DNA of 38,168 nucleotides, taken from positions 1 to 38,168 of the forward strand of contig NZ_JAQUVF010000022.1 in assembly GCF_028693505.1 (NCBI RefSeq), in the 5' to 3' direction. Shown piece by piece: positions 1 to 7,547 of this stretch. Source of the DNA: Oscillibacter sp. (lineage in GTDB: Bacteria > Bacillota > Clostridia > Oscillospirales > Oscillospiraceae). The translations under genes and the position numbers were made by a program. How positions within the stretch are numbered: position 1 is the stretch's first letter; every line of letters begins with the position of its first letter. The notes beneath the pieces are model-generated. The model saw only the letters and a program-made list of their open reading frames with translations. It did not search any database and was not told the DNA's origin.

Positions 1-102
1 GACGGTCTCGCCCACGGCGGCGACTTTGGCGACGAACTGCTTGAAAGCGCCCAGGAGGCCCGGGACGGCTGCCCCGTCAGCGCCATCAGTCTGGACGACT
101 AA
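1..102 (+). CDS. Ferredoxin, 3' end only (5' part outside window)
   Basis: The first 33 codons of the window are open and end at TAA 100-102. The tail reads as an acidic helix followed by DGCPVSAISLDD. A lone Cys-Pro followed by V/E-S/A-A-I close to the C-terminus is the last cluster ligand of small single-[4Fe-4S] ferredoxins, which carry electrons between redox enzymes in the cytoplasm. The first three cysteines would lie upstream, so the family call rests on the tail alone. An intrinsic terminator follows six bases after the stop, so this is the last gene of its transcript. It converges on the MATE gene. Confidence 0.7.
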   Translation, partial: DGLAHGGDFGDELLESAQEARDGCPVSAISLDD

Positions 103-107
103 ATAAA

Positions 108-145
108 AAACCAGGCTCCGCCAAAAGCGGAGCCTGGTTTTATTT
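108..145. terminator. Bidirectional intrinsic terminator between ferredoxin and MATE genes
   Basis: A 13-bp perfect stem, AAACCAGGCTCCG (108-120) with CGGAGCCTGGTTT (128-140), encloses a 7-nt loop. T-rich sequence lies on the plus-strand side and an A-run (103-110) on the other, so it can end transcription of both convergent genes. Confidence 0.9.
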
Positions 146-159
146 TGCGCAGGCAAGCC

Positions 160-1575
160 TCACGCCTGTTCGTTGGCGGCCCTCATCCGGGCGTCGGCGC
201 TGCGCACCGTACGCCGCAGGAAAATGGCGCTGAGCGTCACCGAGGCGACCTCCGCAATGGGAAAGGACCACCAGACCAGCTCCAGCTTTCCTGTCTGCGC
301 CAGCAGCCAGGCTACCGGCAGCAGCACCAGCATCTGGCGGCACACGGAGACGATCATGCTGTAAAACGGGTTTCCGATGGCCTGACACACGGAGCCTGCA
401 ATGATGCAAAAGCCCGCCAGCAAAAAGGAAATGCTGATGATCCGCAGGGCGGGAATTCCGATGGCCGTCATCTCCTCCGAGGCGTCGAACAGGGCCAGGA
501 GACTTGCCGGCACGGTCTGAAACAGCAGGAAGCCCGCCGCCATGATGGCAACGGCTGTCAGGATGGTCAGCTTTACCGTTTTCCACACCCGCTCCGCCTT
601 CGCCGCGCCGTAGTTATAGGAGATGATGGGCACCATGCCGTTGTTCAGTCCGAAAATCGGCATGAAGATGAAGCTCTGGAGCTTGAAATACGCGCCGAAC
701 ACCGCAGTGGCGGTGGGCGTGAACACAAAGAGGATCTTGTTCATGCCGAAGGTCATGACGGAGCCGATGGACTGCATGACGATGGAGGGAAAGCCCACCC
801 GGTAAATTTCCCCCGCCACCCGCTTGTCCCAGCGGATCAGGCGCGCCCGGAGGCGAATATCCGGATTGCATTTCAAATTCAGGATGACCGCCGCAGCAGC
901 CGCCGCGATCTGGCCTAAAACCGTCGCCACAGCGGCGCCCGCCACCTCCATTCTGGGCGCTCCCAACAATCCGAAGATCAAAATGGGGTCCATGATAATG
1001 TTGATGACCGCGCCGATGAGCTGCGTGCACATGGCCAGCATGGTCCGCCCGGTGGACTGGAGCAGCCGCTCAAAGCAGAACTGTCCGAAAAGGCCCACGG
1101 ACAAGCCGAGGCAGATCTCCGTATAGGCGGTTCCCATCTCCACGATCTCCGGCACCGCCTTCGCCTGCGCCAGAAAGAACGGCCGGGAGAGGAAGATGCC
1201 GATGAGCGCGAACGCCACCGCGCTGCAAAGGGACAAAAAGATGCCCGTACCGGCGGCCCGGTCCGCCATCTCCTGCCGCCTTTCGCCCAAAGAGCGGGAA
1301 AGCAGGGCATTGATGCCCACCGCGGTCCCCGCGCCCACCGCGGTCCCCGCGCCCACCGCGATCATCAGACTCTGAAGGGGAAATGCCAGGCTCACTGCAT
1401 TGAAGGCGTTTTCGCTGAGGCGGGAGACAAACACGCTGTCCACCACGTTGTAAAGCGCCTGCACCAGCATGGAGATCATCATCGGCAGCGCCATGCCCGC
1501 CAGCAGCTTGCCCACCGGCAAAACGCCCATCTTATTTTCCTGCGGGACCCCGCCCGCGGTATTTTGTGCTTTCAT
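160..1575 (-). CDS. MATE family efflux transporter
   Basis: This is a 471-residue, strongly hydrophobic protein with the length and repeated two-half pattern of multidrug and toxin extrusion (MATE) transporters. These twelve-helix membrane proteins export cationic drugs or metabolites using Na+ or H+ gradients. The N-terminal segment (residues 22-52) has the family pattern of P-M-I-S-M-L-V-Q-A-L-Y-N-V-V-D-S, and the half around residue 90 shows NALLSR-LGE. I chose the ATG at 1575 because AAAGGA lies about seven bases upstream; a frame-extending ATG at 1602 has no such site. The gene follows prfB on the same strand after a terminator. Residues 74-85 contain an exact six-residue duplication (VGAGTA twice) in a predicted helix, encoded by an 18-bp tandem repeat. 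Substrate cannot be inferred. Confidence 0.9.
   Translation of the reverse strand: MKAQNTAGGVPQENKMGVLPVGKLLAGMALPMMISMLVQALYNVVDSVFVSRLSENAFNAVSLAFPLQSLMIAVGAGTAVGAGTAVGINALLSRSLGERRQEMADRAAGTGIFLSLCSAVAFALIGIFLSRPFFLAQAKAVPEIVEMGTAYTEICLGLSVGLFGQFCFERLLQSTGRTMLAMCTQLIGAVINIIMDPILIFGLLGAPRMEVAGAAVATVLGQIAAAAAAVILNLKCNPDIRLRARLIRWDKRVAGEIYRVGFPSIVMQSIGSVMTFGMNKILFVFTPTATAVFGAYFKLQSFIFMPIFGLNNGMVPIISYNYGAAKAERVWKTVKLTILTAVAIMAAGFLLFQTVPASLLALFDASEEMTAIGIPALRIISISFLLAGFCIIAGSVCQAIGNPFYSMIVSVCRQMLVLLPVAWLLAQTGKLELVWWSFPIAEVASVTLSAIFLRRTVRSADARMRAANEQA
1321..1356. repeat. 18-bp perfect tandem duplication inside the MATE gene
   Basis: CGCGGTCCCCGCGCCCAC occurs at 1321-1338 and again at 1339-1356 without a mismatch. 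It keeps the reading frame and duplicates VGAGTA in the MATE transporter. It looks like a recent slippage event. Confidence 0.85.
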
Positions 1576-1604
1576 TAAGCTTTCCTTTCTCTTGTAAACC
1601 ATTC

Positions 1605-1641
1605 TTGCAAAAAAGAGACGCGGCTAAAAAAGCCGCATCTC
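1605..1641 (-). terminator. Intrinsic terminator of prfB
   Basis: Read on the minus strand, GAGATGCGGCT pairs with AGCCGCGTCTC across a short T loop (1614-1641), with one G-T wobble, and is followed by six T residues. It lies about 30 nt after the prfB stop and separates prfB from the MATE gene. Confidence 0.85.
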
Positions 1642-1673
1642 AGTGTGTCCGTCAGGCCGTGGGCCTTTCCGTC

Positions 1674-2798
1674 TTACTTTTTCAGCTCTCCGGTGGCTAA
1701 TTGGGTCAGATATGCATTCAAAAACCCATCCAGATCGCCGTCCATTACATTGTCGATATTGCCGGTTTCATAGCTGGTGCGGGTGTCCTTCACCATCTGA
1801 TAGGGCATAAACACGTAAGAGCGGATCTGACTGCCCCATTCAATTTTCATCTGGACGCCCTTGATATCGGAAATTTTCTCCGCGTGCTGCTGCGCCTTGA
1901 GCTCCAGCAGCTTGGCCCGCAGCATCTTCATGCAGTTGTCCTTGTTCTGGAACTGGCTGCGCTCCTGCTGGGACGCCACCACAACGCCGGTGGGCTTGTG
2001 GATCAGCCGGACGGCGGAGGACGTCTTGTTGACGTGCTGACCGCCGGCGCCGGAGGCGCGGTAGACCTGCATCTCGATATCCTCGTCCCGAATCTCGATG
2101 GAGGAATCGTCCTCCAGCTCGGGCATGACCTCCACCGCGGCGAAGGACGTCTGCCGACGGGCGTTGGCGTCAAAGGGAGAGACGCGGACCAGCCGGTGGA
2201 CCCCGTTTTCACTTTTCAAAAGGCCGTAGGCGTTTTCCCCTTCAATGGAGATGGCGGCGGACTTGATGCCCGCCTCGTCGCCGTCCTCAAAGTCCAGAAT
2301 CTGATAGGTGAAGCCGTGCCGCTCCGCCCAGCGGGTGTACATCCGGTAGAGCATCTGGGTCCAGTCCTGGGCCTCTGTGCCGCCGGCGCCGGCATGAAAC
2401 TGCAAAATCGCGTTGGAGTTATCGTACTCCCCCGAAAGAAGCGTTGTCATGCGGGTCTCCTCCGTCTTTTCCTCCAGCGCGGCGTACTCCGCCTTCAGCT
2501 CCGCAAGGAGGTCGGCGTCGTCCGCTTCCTGCCCCATCTCGCACAGGGCGGTCAAATCCTCCCACGCGGAAACCAGCTTGGTCTGCCGGGCGACCTTGTT
2601 TTGCAGCTGCTTAAGGCGCATCTGCACCTTCTGCGACCGCTCCACATCATTCCAAAACCCATCCTGCGCGGTTTCCTCTTCCAGTCGGGCAGCCTCCTGC
2701 CGGGCGCTTTCCACGTCCAGCGCCGCCGCCAGCTTTTGAAGCTCAGGACCCAAGTCCCGCAGCTTCTGCTTGTAAACGTCATATTCGATCAAGGCCAT
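1674..2798 (-). CDS. prfB: Peptide chain release factor 2 (RF2)
   Basis: This 374-residue protein is a class I release factor that recognises UGA and UAA in the ribosomal A site and triggers peptidyl-tRNA hydrolysis. The RF2 tripeptide SPF is at residues 207-209 and the catalytic GGQ loop (GAGGQHVNKTSSAVR) at 251-265, preceded by an N-terminal coiled-coil domain. The ATG start at 2798 has GGAG eight bases upstream. Most prfB genes contain an in-frame UGA near codon 25 (CTT TGA C) with a +1 frameshift that autoregulates RF2. Here residues Leu27-Asp28 are encoded by plain CTG GAC (2715-2720) and the whole gene is one frame, so that control is absent. It has its own strong promoter. Confidence 0.97.
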   Translation of the reverse strand: MALIEYDVYKQKLRDLGPELQKLAAALDVESARQEAARLEEETAQDGFWNDVERSQKVQMRLKQLQNKVARQTKLVSAWEDLTALCEMGQEADDADLLAELKAEYAALEEKTEETRMTTLLSGEYDNSNAILQFHAGAGGTEAQDWTQMLYRMYTRWAERHGFTYQILDFEDGDEAGIKSAAISIEGENAYGLLKSENGVHRLVRVSPFDANARRQTSFAAVEVMPELEDDSSIEIRDEDIEMQVYRASGAGGQHVNKTSSAVRLIHKPTGVVVASQQERSQFQNKDNCMKMLRAKLLELKAQQHAEKISDIKGVQMKIEWGSQIRSYVFMPYQMVKDTRTSYETGNIDNVMDGDLDGFLNAYLTQLATGELKK

Positions 2799-2836
2799 GG
2801 CAATTTCTCCATCCTTCGAATTTCTTTAGCCATAGT

Positions 2837-2865
2837 ATTATATAGGAGGGATGCTTATTTGTAAA
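2837..2865 (-). promoter_or_regulatory. prfB promoter (sigma-A type)
   Basis: On the minus strand TTTACA (2860-2865) and TATAAT (2837-2842) are separated by exactly 17 bases. The -10 lies about 38 bases upstream of the prfB start codon. Confidence 0.8.
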
Positions 2866-2986
2866 GTAAAACCTGATTTTCAGCGAGAACGGGCGGTTGT
2901 TCATAATTTGTTCATGATTCTTCTATTCATTTCAGCTATGGTACAAGTAGATGCATTATCGGTAAGGAATGATATGGAGGTCGCAT

Positions 2987-5900
2987 ATGAAAGGATTTTT
3001 GACAAAGAAGCTCCCGGCCTTTGCGCTGGCCGTGATGATGGTCGTAAGCCTGATGCCTGCCGCCATGGCGACGGACTGCGGCCACAACAACTGGAGCAGC
3101 TGGCAAAAGCTGAACGACACACAGCATCAGCGCAAATGTCTCACCAGCGGCTGCCCCGGCACGCAGGAGGCCAACCACAACTGGTCCGCCGCCTACGAAA
3201 CAGACGCATCCACCCACTGGAAAAAGTGCGCCGACTGCGGCGCGCAAACCACCCACGAATCCCACGTCTACAACGGCGCCATGAAATATGATGCCTCCAA
3301 CCACTGGGATCAATGCACGGTGTGCGGGTATCGGGAAAATCTGGGCGGCCACGTGGATTTGAATAACGACGGCAAGTGCGATACCTGCGGATATTCCACG
3401 GGGACCGCCAACATCACCGTCACCTTTATGAACGGCGCCAAGACCTATCAGACCCAGAGCGTGAAAAAGGACGCCTCTCCCTCCAACCCGGGCACCCCCA
3501 CCAAGTCCTCCTCCGGCAGCACGGAGTATACCTTTAAGGGCTGGAGCAAGAAGGACCCGGGCACTTCCGCTTTGTACGACGGGCAGTCCTATCTCTCCTC
3601 TTCCGAGGTTTCCAAAACCGCGCTTTCCTCCAACACGACGTATTATGCCCTTTACACCAAGGGCACCGGCGATCTCACCTGGAAGGTAAAGCCCGGCAAC
3701 GAGATCAAATTTGACCGCTCCGATTTCAAGGACCTTTATGAAGATCAATACGACGACACCTTCCTCTACGTCAACTTTGAGGCCGACAGTTCTCTTAAGA
3801 CCTCCAACGGCGTGCTGTATTCCAACCGCGCCGCCACGGGCGAAAAAACCTTCAGCAAGAGCGATCTGGAGGATTATGACTTCTATTACAGCAAGAGCAA
3901 GTACGGCGACTATTCTCTGGACAGCCTGAGCTTTGTGGCCGGCAGCGACGCCAAGGGCAAAACCGTCTCTCTGGACTTCACGCTTTACGGCGAAGAGGAC
4001 GAGCTGGAAGGCACACTGGAAATTGAGATTTCCTCCTCCACCTCCTCTTCCAGCAGCGGAGACATCACCTACAAGGTGGATGTCAAGGACGACGTTTCCT
4101 TTGACCGCTCTGACTTCAAGGAGCTTTTTGACGACGAGTACGACGATGATGACACCTTCCGCTATCTCACCTTCTCCCCCGGCAGCTCCTATAAATCCTC
4201 CAACGGCTACCTCTATTATGACTACGACGGCAAGGAAGAGGAAAAGTTTACCAAAGCGGAGCTGGAGGACAACGATTTCTATTACAGCTCCAGCAAGTAC
4301 GGCGATTATCCCATTGAGGATCTGAGCTTCGTTTCCGCCAGCGGCTCCGACGGGGAGACCGTGACGCTGGACTTTACGCTCTACGGCGACGACGAGGAGC
4401 TGGAGGGCACGCTGAAGATCCTGATCGGCGACGCGGACGACGACGATGAGGACGAGGGCGACATCACCTACACCCTAAGCAGCGACAAAGAAGCGGACTT
4501 TGACCGCACCGACTTCAGCAAGATCTACAAAGAGGACGCCGACGGTTCCGTCCGCTATGTCAAGTTCTATCCGGACAGCGCCTACAAGTCCGCCGACGGC
4601 TATCTGTACTATGATTACGACGGCAAAAACGAGGAAAAATTTACCAAGAGCGATCTGGAAGAATACGAATTCTATTACAGCTCCAGCGATTACGGCGATT
4701 ACGCCCTCAGCGACCTGACCTTCGTGGCCAGCAGCGGCTTTGACGAGGCGCTGTCCATTGATTTCCGGGTCTACGGCGACAACGACAAGTACGTCAAGGG
4801 TACGCTGGTCATTCAGCCCGCCAAGAGCGCGATCGTCAGCGGCACCGGCTACGGCAACATCCGCTATTATGTCACCACCGGGACTGCGGTGCAGATCAAT
4901 GCCAACGACATCTCCCGCTTCTTTAAGAAGCAGTATCCCGGCAGCACCCTCCAGTCTGTGGAGCTCATCGGCGTTCCCTCCTCCGGCGCGCTGTATTATA
5001 ATTATTACGCCAGTGACCGCAAGCAGCTCACCGCCGGAAACTGCGACGACCAGTCCTTCTATCTGAGCCCCACCTCCAGCCAGTACGACCTGAATCAGCT
5101 CACCTACATTCCTTCCGGTTCCAATTACTGCGGTTCCATTCCCTTTACCGCCACCGGTTCCAACAGCAAGTCCGTACAGGGCTCCATTCTCATCAGCGTC
5201 ACCCGGAGCGCGGTTTCCGAGGTCTACGGCGTCACTCCCAAAAACACCGCCGTCTCCCTGCCCGCCTCCGCGATTTACAACGCCGTTTATAACGCCACCG
5301 GCACCGGCCTTGCCTCCATCCAGCTGCTGGAGCTGCCCACATCCAATGTGGGCGCGGTGAATGTCAGCGGCACCTATGTCTCTCTCGGCGCGGATATCGC
5401 CACCCGGTACACCTACGGCAGCGGCACGCAGCAGATGAGCCAACTGAAATTTGTCCCCGCCAGCGGCTACACCGGCTCTGCGGAGATTCCCTACGTGGCC
5501 TATGACACCGCCGGAAACGCCATTGCCTCCGGCAAATTCTGTCTTGGCATTGTGAACAGCGTCAAGCGCTTTTCCGATGTCAGCTCCTCCACGTGGTGTT
5601 ATAAGTATGTAACGGAGCTGTCGGATGCCGGCGTCATCGGCGGTTATTCCAATGGCTCCTTCCGGCCCGACAACACCGTCACTTACGGCGCGGCCCTGAA
5701 GCTCATCATGCTGGCCGCCGGGTATTCCGAGCAGGCCCCCACCGGCAGCCATACCTTCAGCGGGTATCTCTCCAAGGCGCAGGCGGACGGGCTGGTGTCC
5801 GGCAGCGTGAATCTGGACAGCTCCATCACCCGCCTGCAGGTTTCCCAGCTGGCGGCAAAGGCGATGAAGCTCAACGTTACCAATCTTTCCTCGAACCGGC

Positions 5901-6061
5901 CCTTTACCGACACTGCCGACGTATACGTGCAGGCGCTCAACGCCGCCGGCATCGTGGAAGGATACTTCTCCAATGGCACTAGCACCTTCAAACCCGGCAA
6001 CACCCTCACCCGCGGTCAGATTGCCGCCATTGTCTGGCGGATGCAAAATTACAACGGATAA
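2987..6061 (+). CDS. Large secreted S-layer-homology (SLH) protein with tandem acidic repeats
   Basis: This 1024-residue protein is predicted to be secreted and held at the cell wall. The ATG at 2987 has GGAGG seven to eight bases upstream and starts a signal peptide (MKGFLTKKLPAF... with AMA at the cleavage region). Residues ~30-140 hold a row of H-W-C-x-x-C units. Residues ~145-228 resemble an InlB/Listeria-Bacteroides-type repeat (F-K-G-W-S, Y-Y-A-L-Y). From residue 229 come three clear ~130-residue repeats rich in Asp, Tyr and Ser (FDRSDF, YYSSSKYGDY, TLYGDDEELEGTL) starting at 229, 359 and 492. Two more divergent copies start at about 624 and 745. From ~860 to the end are three SLH domains (KRFSDV, GYSNGSFRPDNTVT, GNTLTRGQIAAIVWRM), which in known families bind pyruvylated wall polysaccharide. 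The repeat domain's function is unknown to me. Confidence 0.88.
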   Translation: MKGFLTKKLPAFALAVMMVVSLMPAAMATDCGHNNWSSWQKLNDTQHQRKCLTSGCPGTQEANHNWSAAYETDASTHWKKCADCGAQTTHESHVYNGAMKYDASNHWDQCTVCGYRENLGGHVDLNNDGKCDTCGYSTGTANITVTFMNGAKTYQTQSVKKDASPSNPGTPTKSSSGSTEYTFKGWSKKDPGTSALYDGQSYLSSSEVSKTALSSNTTYYALYTKGTGDLTWKVKPGNEIKFDRSDFKDLYEDQYDDTFLYVNFEADSSLKTSNGVLYSNRAATGEKTFSKSDLEDYDFYYSKSKYGDYSLDSLSFVAGSDAKGKTVSLDFTLYGEEDELEGTLEIEISSSTSSSSSGDITYKVDVKDDVSFDRSDFKELFDDEYDDDDTFRYLTFSPGSSYKSSNGYLYYDYDGKEEEKFTKAELEDNDFYYSSSKYGDYPIEDLSFVSASGSDGETVTLDFTLYGDDEELEGTLKILIGDADDDDEDEGDITYTLSSDKEADFDRTDFSKIYKEDADGSVRYVKFYPDSAYKSADGYLYYDYDGKNEEKFTKSDLEEYEFYYSSSDYGDYALSDLTFVASSGFDEALSIDFRVYGDNDKYVKGTLVIQPAKSAIVSGTGYGNIRYYVTTGTAVQINANDISRFFKKQYPGSTLQSVELIGVPSSGALYYNYYASDRKQLTAGNCDDQSFYLSPTSSQYDLNQLTYIPSGSNYCGSIPFTATGSNSKSVQGSILISVTRSAVSEVYGVTPKNTAVSLPASAIYNAVYNATGTGLASIQLLELPTSNVGAVNVSGTYVSLGADIATRYTYGSGTQQMSQLKFVPASGYTGSAEIPYVAYDTAGNAIASGKFCLGIVNSVKRFSDVSSSTWCYKYVTELSDAGVIGGYSNGSFRPDNTVTYGAALKLIMLAAGYSEQAPTGSHTFSGYLSKAQADGLVSGSVNLDSSITRLQVSQLAAKAMKLNVTNLSSNRPFTDTADVYVQALNAAGIVEGYFSNGTSTFKPGNTLTRGQIAAIVWRMQNYNG
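3671..5217 (+). repeat. Protein-coding tandem repeat region of the SLH gene
   Basis: Units begin at 3671, 4061 and 4460 with spacings of 390 and 399 nt. A divergent unit begins at 4856 (396 nt later) and a still more divergent one at about 5218. Each starts with a D-L/I-T-Y/W beta-strand-like segment, contains F-D-R-S/T-D-F and ends with a T-L-x-I strand. The first three share long stretches of sequence, which indicates intragenic duplication. Confidence 0.8.
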
Positions 6062-6102
6062 GCGCTTTTGAGATTGAAGCATCGAAATTGAAGCGTTCAG
6101 CA

Positions 6103-6134
6103 AGAGAGGTCCTGCCCACGGGCAGGACCTCTCT
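6103..6134. terminator. Left terminator palindrome flanking repeat copy 1
   Basis: AGAGAGGTCCTGCCC (6103-6117) and GGGCAGGACCTCTCT (6120-6134) form a perfect 15-bp stem with a two-base centre, followed by TTTCGC. It lies about 40 nt after the SLH stop. Nearly the same sequence recurs at 6336-6367. Confidence 0.8.
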
Positions 6135-6335
6135 TTCGCGCACCCCAACAGTCTCACGGCGTTTGCCGCCGGGGCGGCAAAAAAGTGAAATCCATTTTCG
6201 GCCGCGGCCTGTACGTGGTCGAAAACACTATGCGCGAAGCGAGCGTCGAATTGTCCGCTTTCAGCGGATATCTGAGGCGCAGAGCGCAGCGAAACCCCCT
6301 GTCTAAAAAGCCCGGTGGGCTTTTTAGAAAAGCCA

Positions 6336-6367
6336 AGAGAGGTCCTGCCCGCGGGCAGGACCTCTCT
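6336..6367. terminator. Right terminator palindrome flanking repeat copy 1
   Basis: AGAGAGGTCCTGCCC (6336-6350), centre GC, then GGGCAGGACCTCTCT (6353-6367) and TTTCGC. It differs from 6103-6134 by one base in the centre. It ends five bases from the stop codon of the minus-strand gene at 6373, so it is probably that gene's native terminator. Confidence 0.8.
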
Positions 6368-6372
6368 TTCGC

Positions 6373-7518
6373 TCAGTTGACGCGGTATTTTTCCAGCACC
6401 CTGCGGTCCACCTCCACGCCGATCCCTGGCGCGTCGGGGACGCTGACGCAGCCGTCCCGAAATTCGATTTTCCCGTCGATCAGGTCCAGCCGGAAGGGAT
6501 GACTGGACTGATCGTATTCCACCATCGGCTCCACCGGCTTGCAGCAAAGCGGGGTGGGCACCAGCGACGCGATGAATTGCAGCGACGCGGCAAGCCCCAC
6601 GCCGGAGCCCCACACATGGGGGATCAGCGCCGTGTTGTAGCTTTGCGTCAGCACGCCGAGCTTTCGGCACTCGGTAAAGCCGCCGGAGGAGCAGAGGTCC
6701 GGCTGGTAGATATCCAGCGCGCCCCGCTCCAGCCAGCGCCGGAAATTTTGCTTGCCGAACAGGCACTCCCCCGCCGCCAGCTTGGTCCCCGTCAGGTTCC
6801 GCAGCGCCACATAGCCCTCCAAATCCTCCGGCGGGAGCAGCTCCTCTAAAAATTCCAGACGGGCGTCCTCCAGCTCATACAGGATCTGCCGGGCGTTTCC
6901 CAGATTATAGGCGCAGTTGAAGTCGGCCATCAGCATGGTATCATAGCCCAATGCCTCCCGCACCGCCCGGATGTAGTGCACATCGTCCTCCACGCCAAAG
7001 CCCACCTTCAGCTTCATGCCGCGAAAGCCCTTTTCCTTGTAGGAGAGCGCTTCCTCCACTGCCGTCTCCGGATACTTTGCGCCCTGCACCCGGTAAAAGC
7101 CCGTGGCGTAGGCCGGGATTTTGTCCCGGTACTTGCCGCCCAGCAGACGGCAGACCGGCTGGCCCAGGGTTTTCCCGATGGCGTCCCAGATGGCGATATC
7201 AATGCCGCTTTGGGCATTGATGCAGATTCCCTGCTGGCCGATGGGGCGAACGCTGTTGTAAAGCGTTTCCCAAATCACATCCACGTCCAGAAGCTCCTGC
7301 CCGATCACATGGGGCTTGTAGCACTGCTCAATGAAGGACGCCGCCATAAACGGCTGCTGGCGGCCATGGCACAGACATTCGCCGAAGCCGCACACCCCGT
7401 CCATCGTCTCCACCTCCACGATGACCGAGTCCCGCTGATGCACCCACCCTTGCGAAAACTGGAACGGCTGGGCCAGCGGCGCACTGATGATGTGGACCCT
7501 CAAATCCTTGATCTTCAT
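6373..7518 (-). CDS. Mandelate racemase/muconate lactonizing enzyme family protein (sugar-acid dehydratase or cycloisomerase-like)
   Basis: This 381-residue protein belongs to the enolase superfamily, whose members abstract a proton next to a carboxylate using Mg2+ and two opposed bases. The mandelate-racemase-type active site can be read: Lys169-x-Lys171 (GMKLKVG), metal ligands Asp199 (ADFN), Glu225 or 226 (FLEELLPPED) and Glu251 (AAGECLFG), and His301 in PHVWGSGVG. That combination is typical of acid-sugar dehydratases and galactarolactone cycloisomerase-like enzymes; the substrate cannot be read from sequence. The start at 7518 (MKIKDL) is preferred because AAGGG lies nine bases upstream, while an ATG nine bases earlier is too close to it. 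It follows gntR by 29 nt, so the pair is likely an operon controlled by that regulator. Confidence 0.88.
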   Translation of the reverse strand: MKIKDLRVHIISAPLAQPFQFSQGWVHQRDSVIVEVETMDGVCGFGECLCHGRQQPFMAASFIEQCYKPHVIGQELLDVDVIWETLYNSVRPIGQQGICINAQSGIDIAIWDAIGKTLGQPVCRLLGGKYRDKIPAYATGFYRVQGAKYPETAVEEALSYKEKGFRGMKLKVGFGVEDDVHYIRAVREALGYDTMLMADFNCAYNLGNARQILYELEDARLEFLEELLPPEDLEGYVALRNLTGTKLAAGECLFGKQNFRRWLERGALDIYQPDLCSSGGFTECRKLGVLTQSYNTALIPHVWGSGVGLAASLQFIASLVPTPLCCKPVEPMVEYDQSSHPFRLDLIDGKIEFRDGCVSVPDAPGIGVEVDRRVLEKYRVN

Positions 7519-7547
7519 ATCGCTCATCCCTTCTGCCTGATAAAATT

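Larger units (their letters stand above)
6103..6367 (+). repeat. Dispersed structured repeat, copy 1, bracketed by duplicated terminators
   Basis: The core between the two palindromes is 201 nt (6135-6335). From 6151 to 6311 it aligns to 30563-30724 with about 84% identity by hand alignment. It contains predicted hairpins: TTTGCCGCC/GGCGGCAAA (6162-6181), TTTTCG...CGAAAA (6195-6225), TCCGCT/AGCGGA (6254-6268) and a 12-bp stem TCTAAAAAGCCC/GGGCTTTTTAGA (6302-6328). It sits between the convergent SLH and racemase-family genes. I see no convincing protein in it: a shared reading frame exists, but most differences between copies change the residue. It is best read as a noncoding mobile or regulatory repeat of unknown family. 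Confidence 0.75.

Noticed and set aside
6088-6306. Possible small protein inside repeat copy 1 (and its counterpart at 30540 onward)
   Set aside because: The shared frame has mostly amino-acid-changing differences, lacks a ribosome site and overlaps hairpins and terminators, so it is better explained as a noncoding repeat.
4475-6766. Very long minus-strand open frame opposite the SLH gene
   Set aside because: It is antisense to strongly supported coding sequence, crosses the repeat and another gene, and has low-complexity Gly/Ala/Val composition typical of GC-rich shadow frames.
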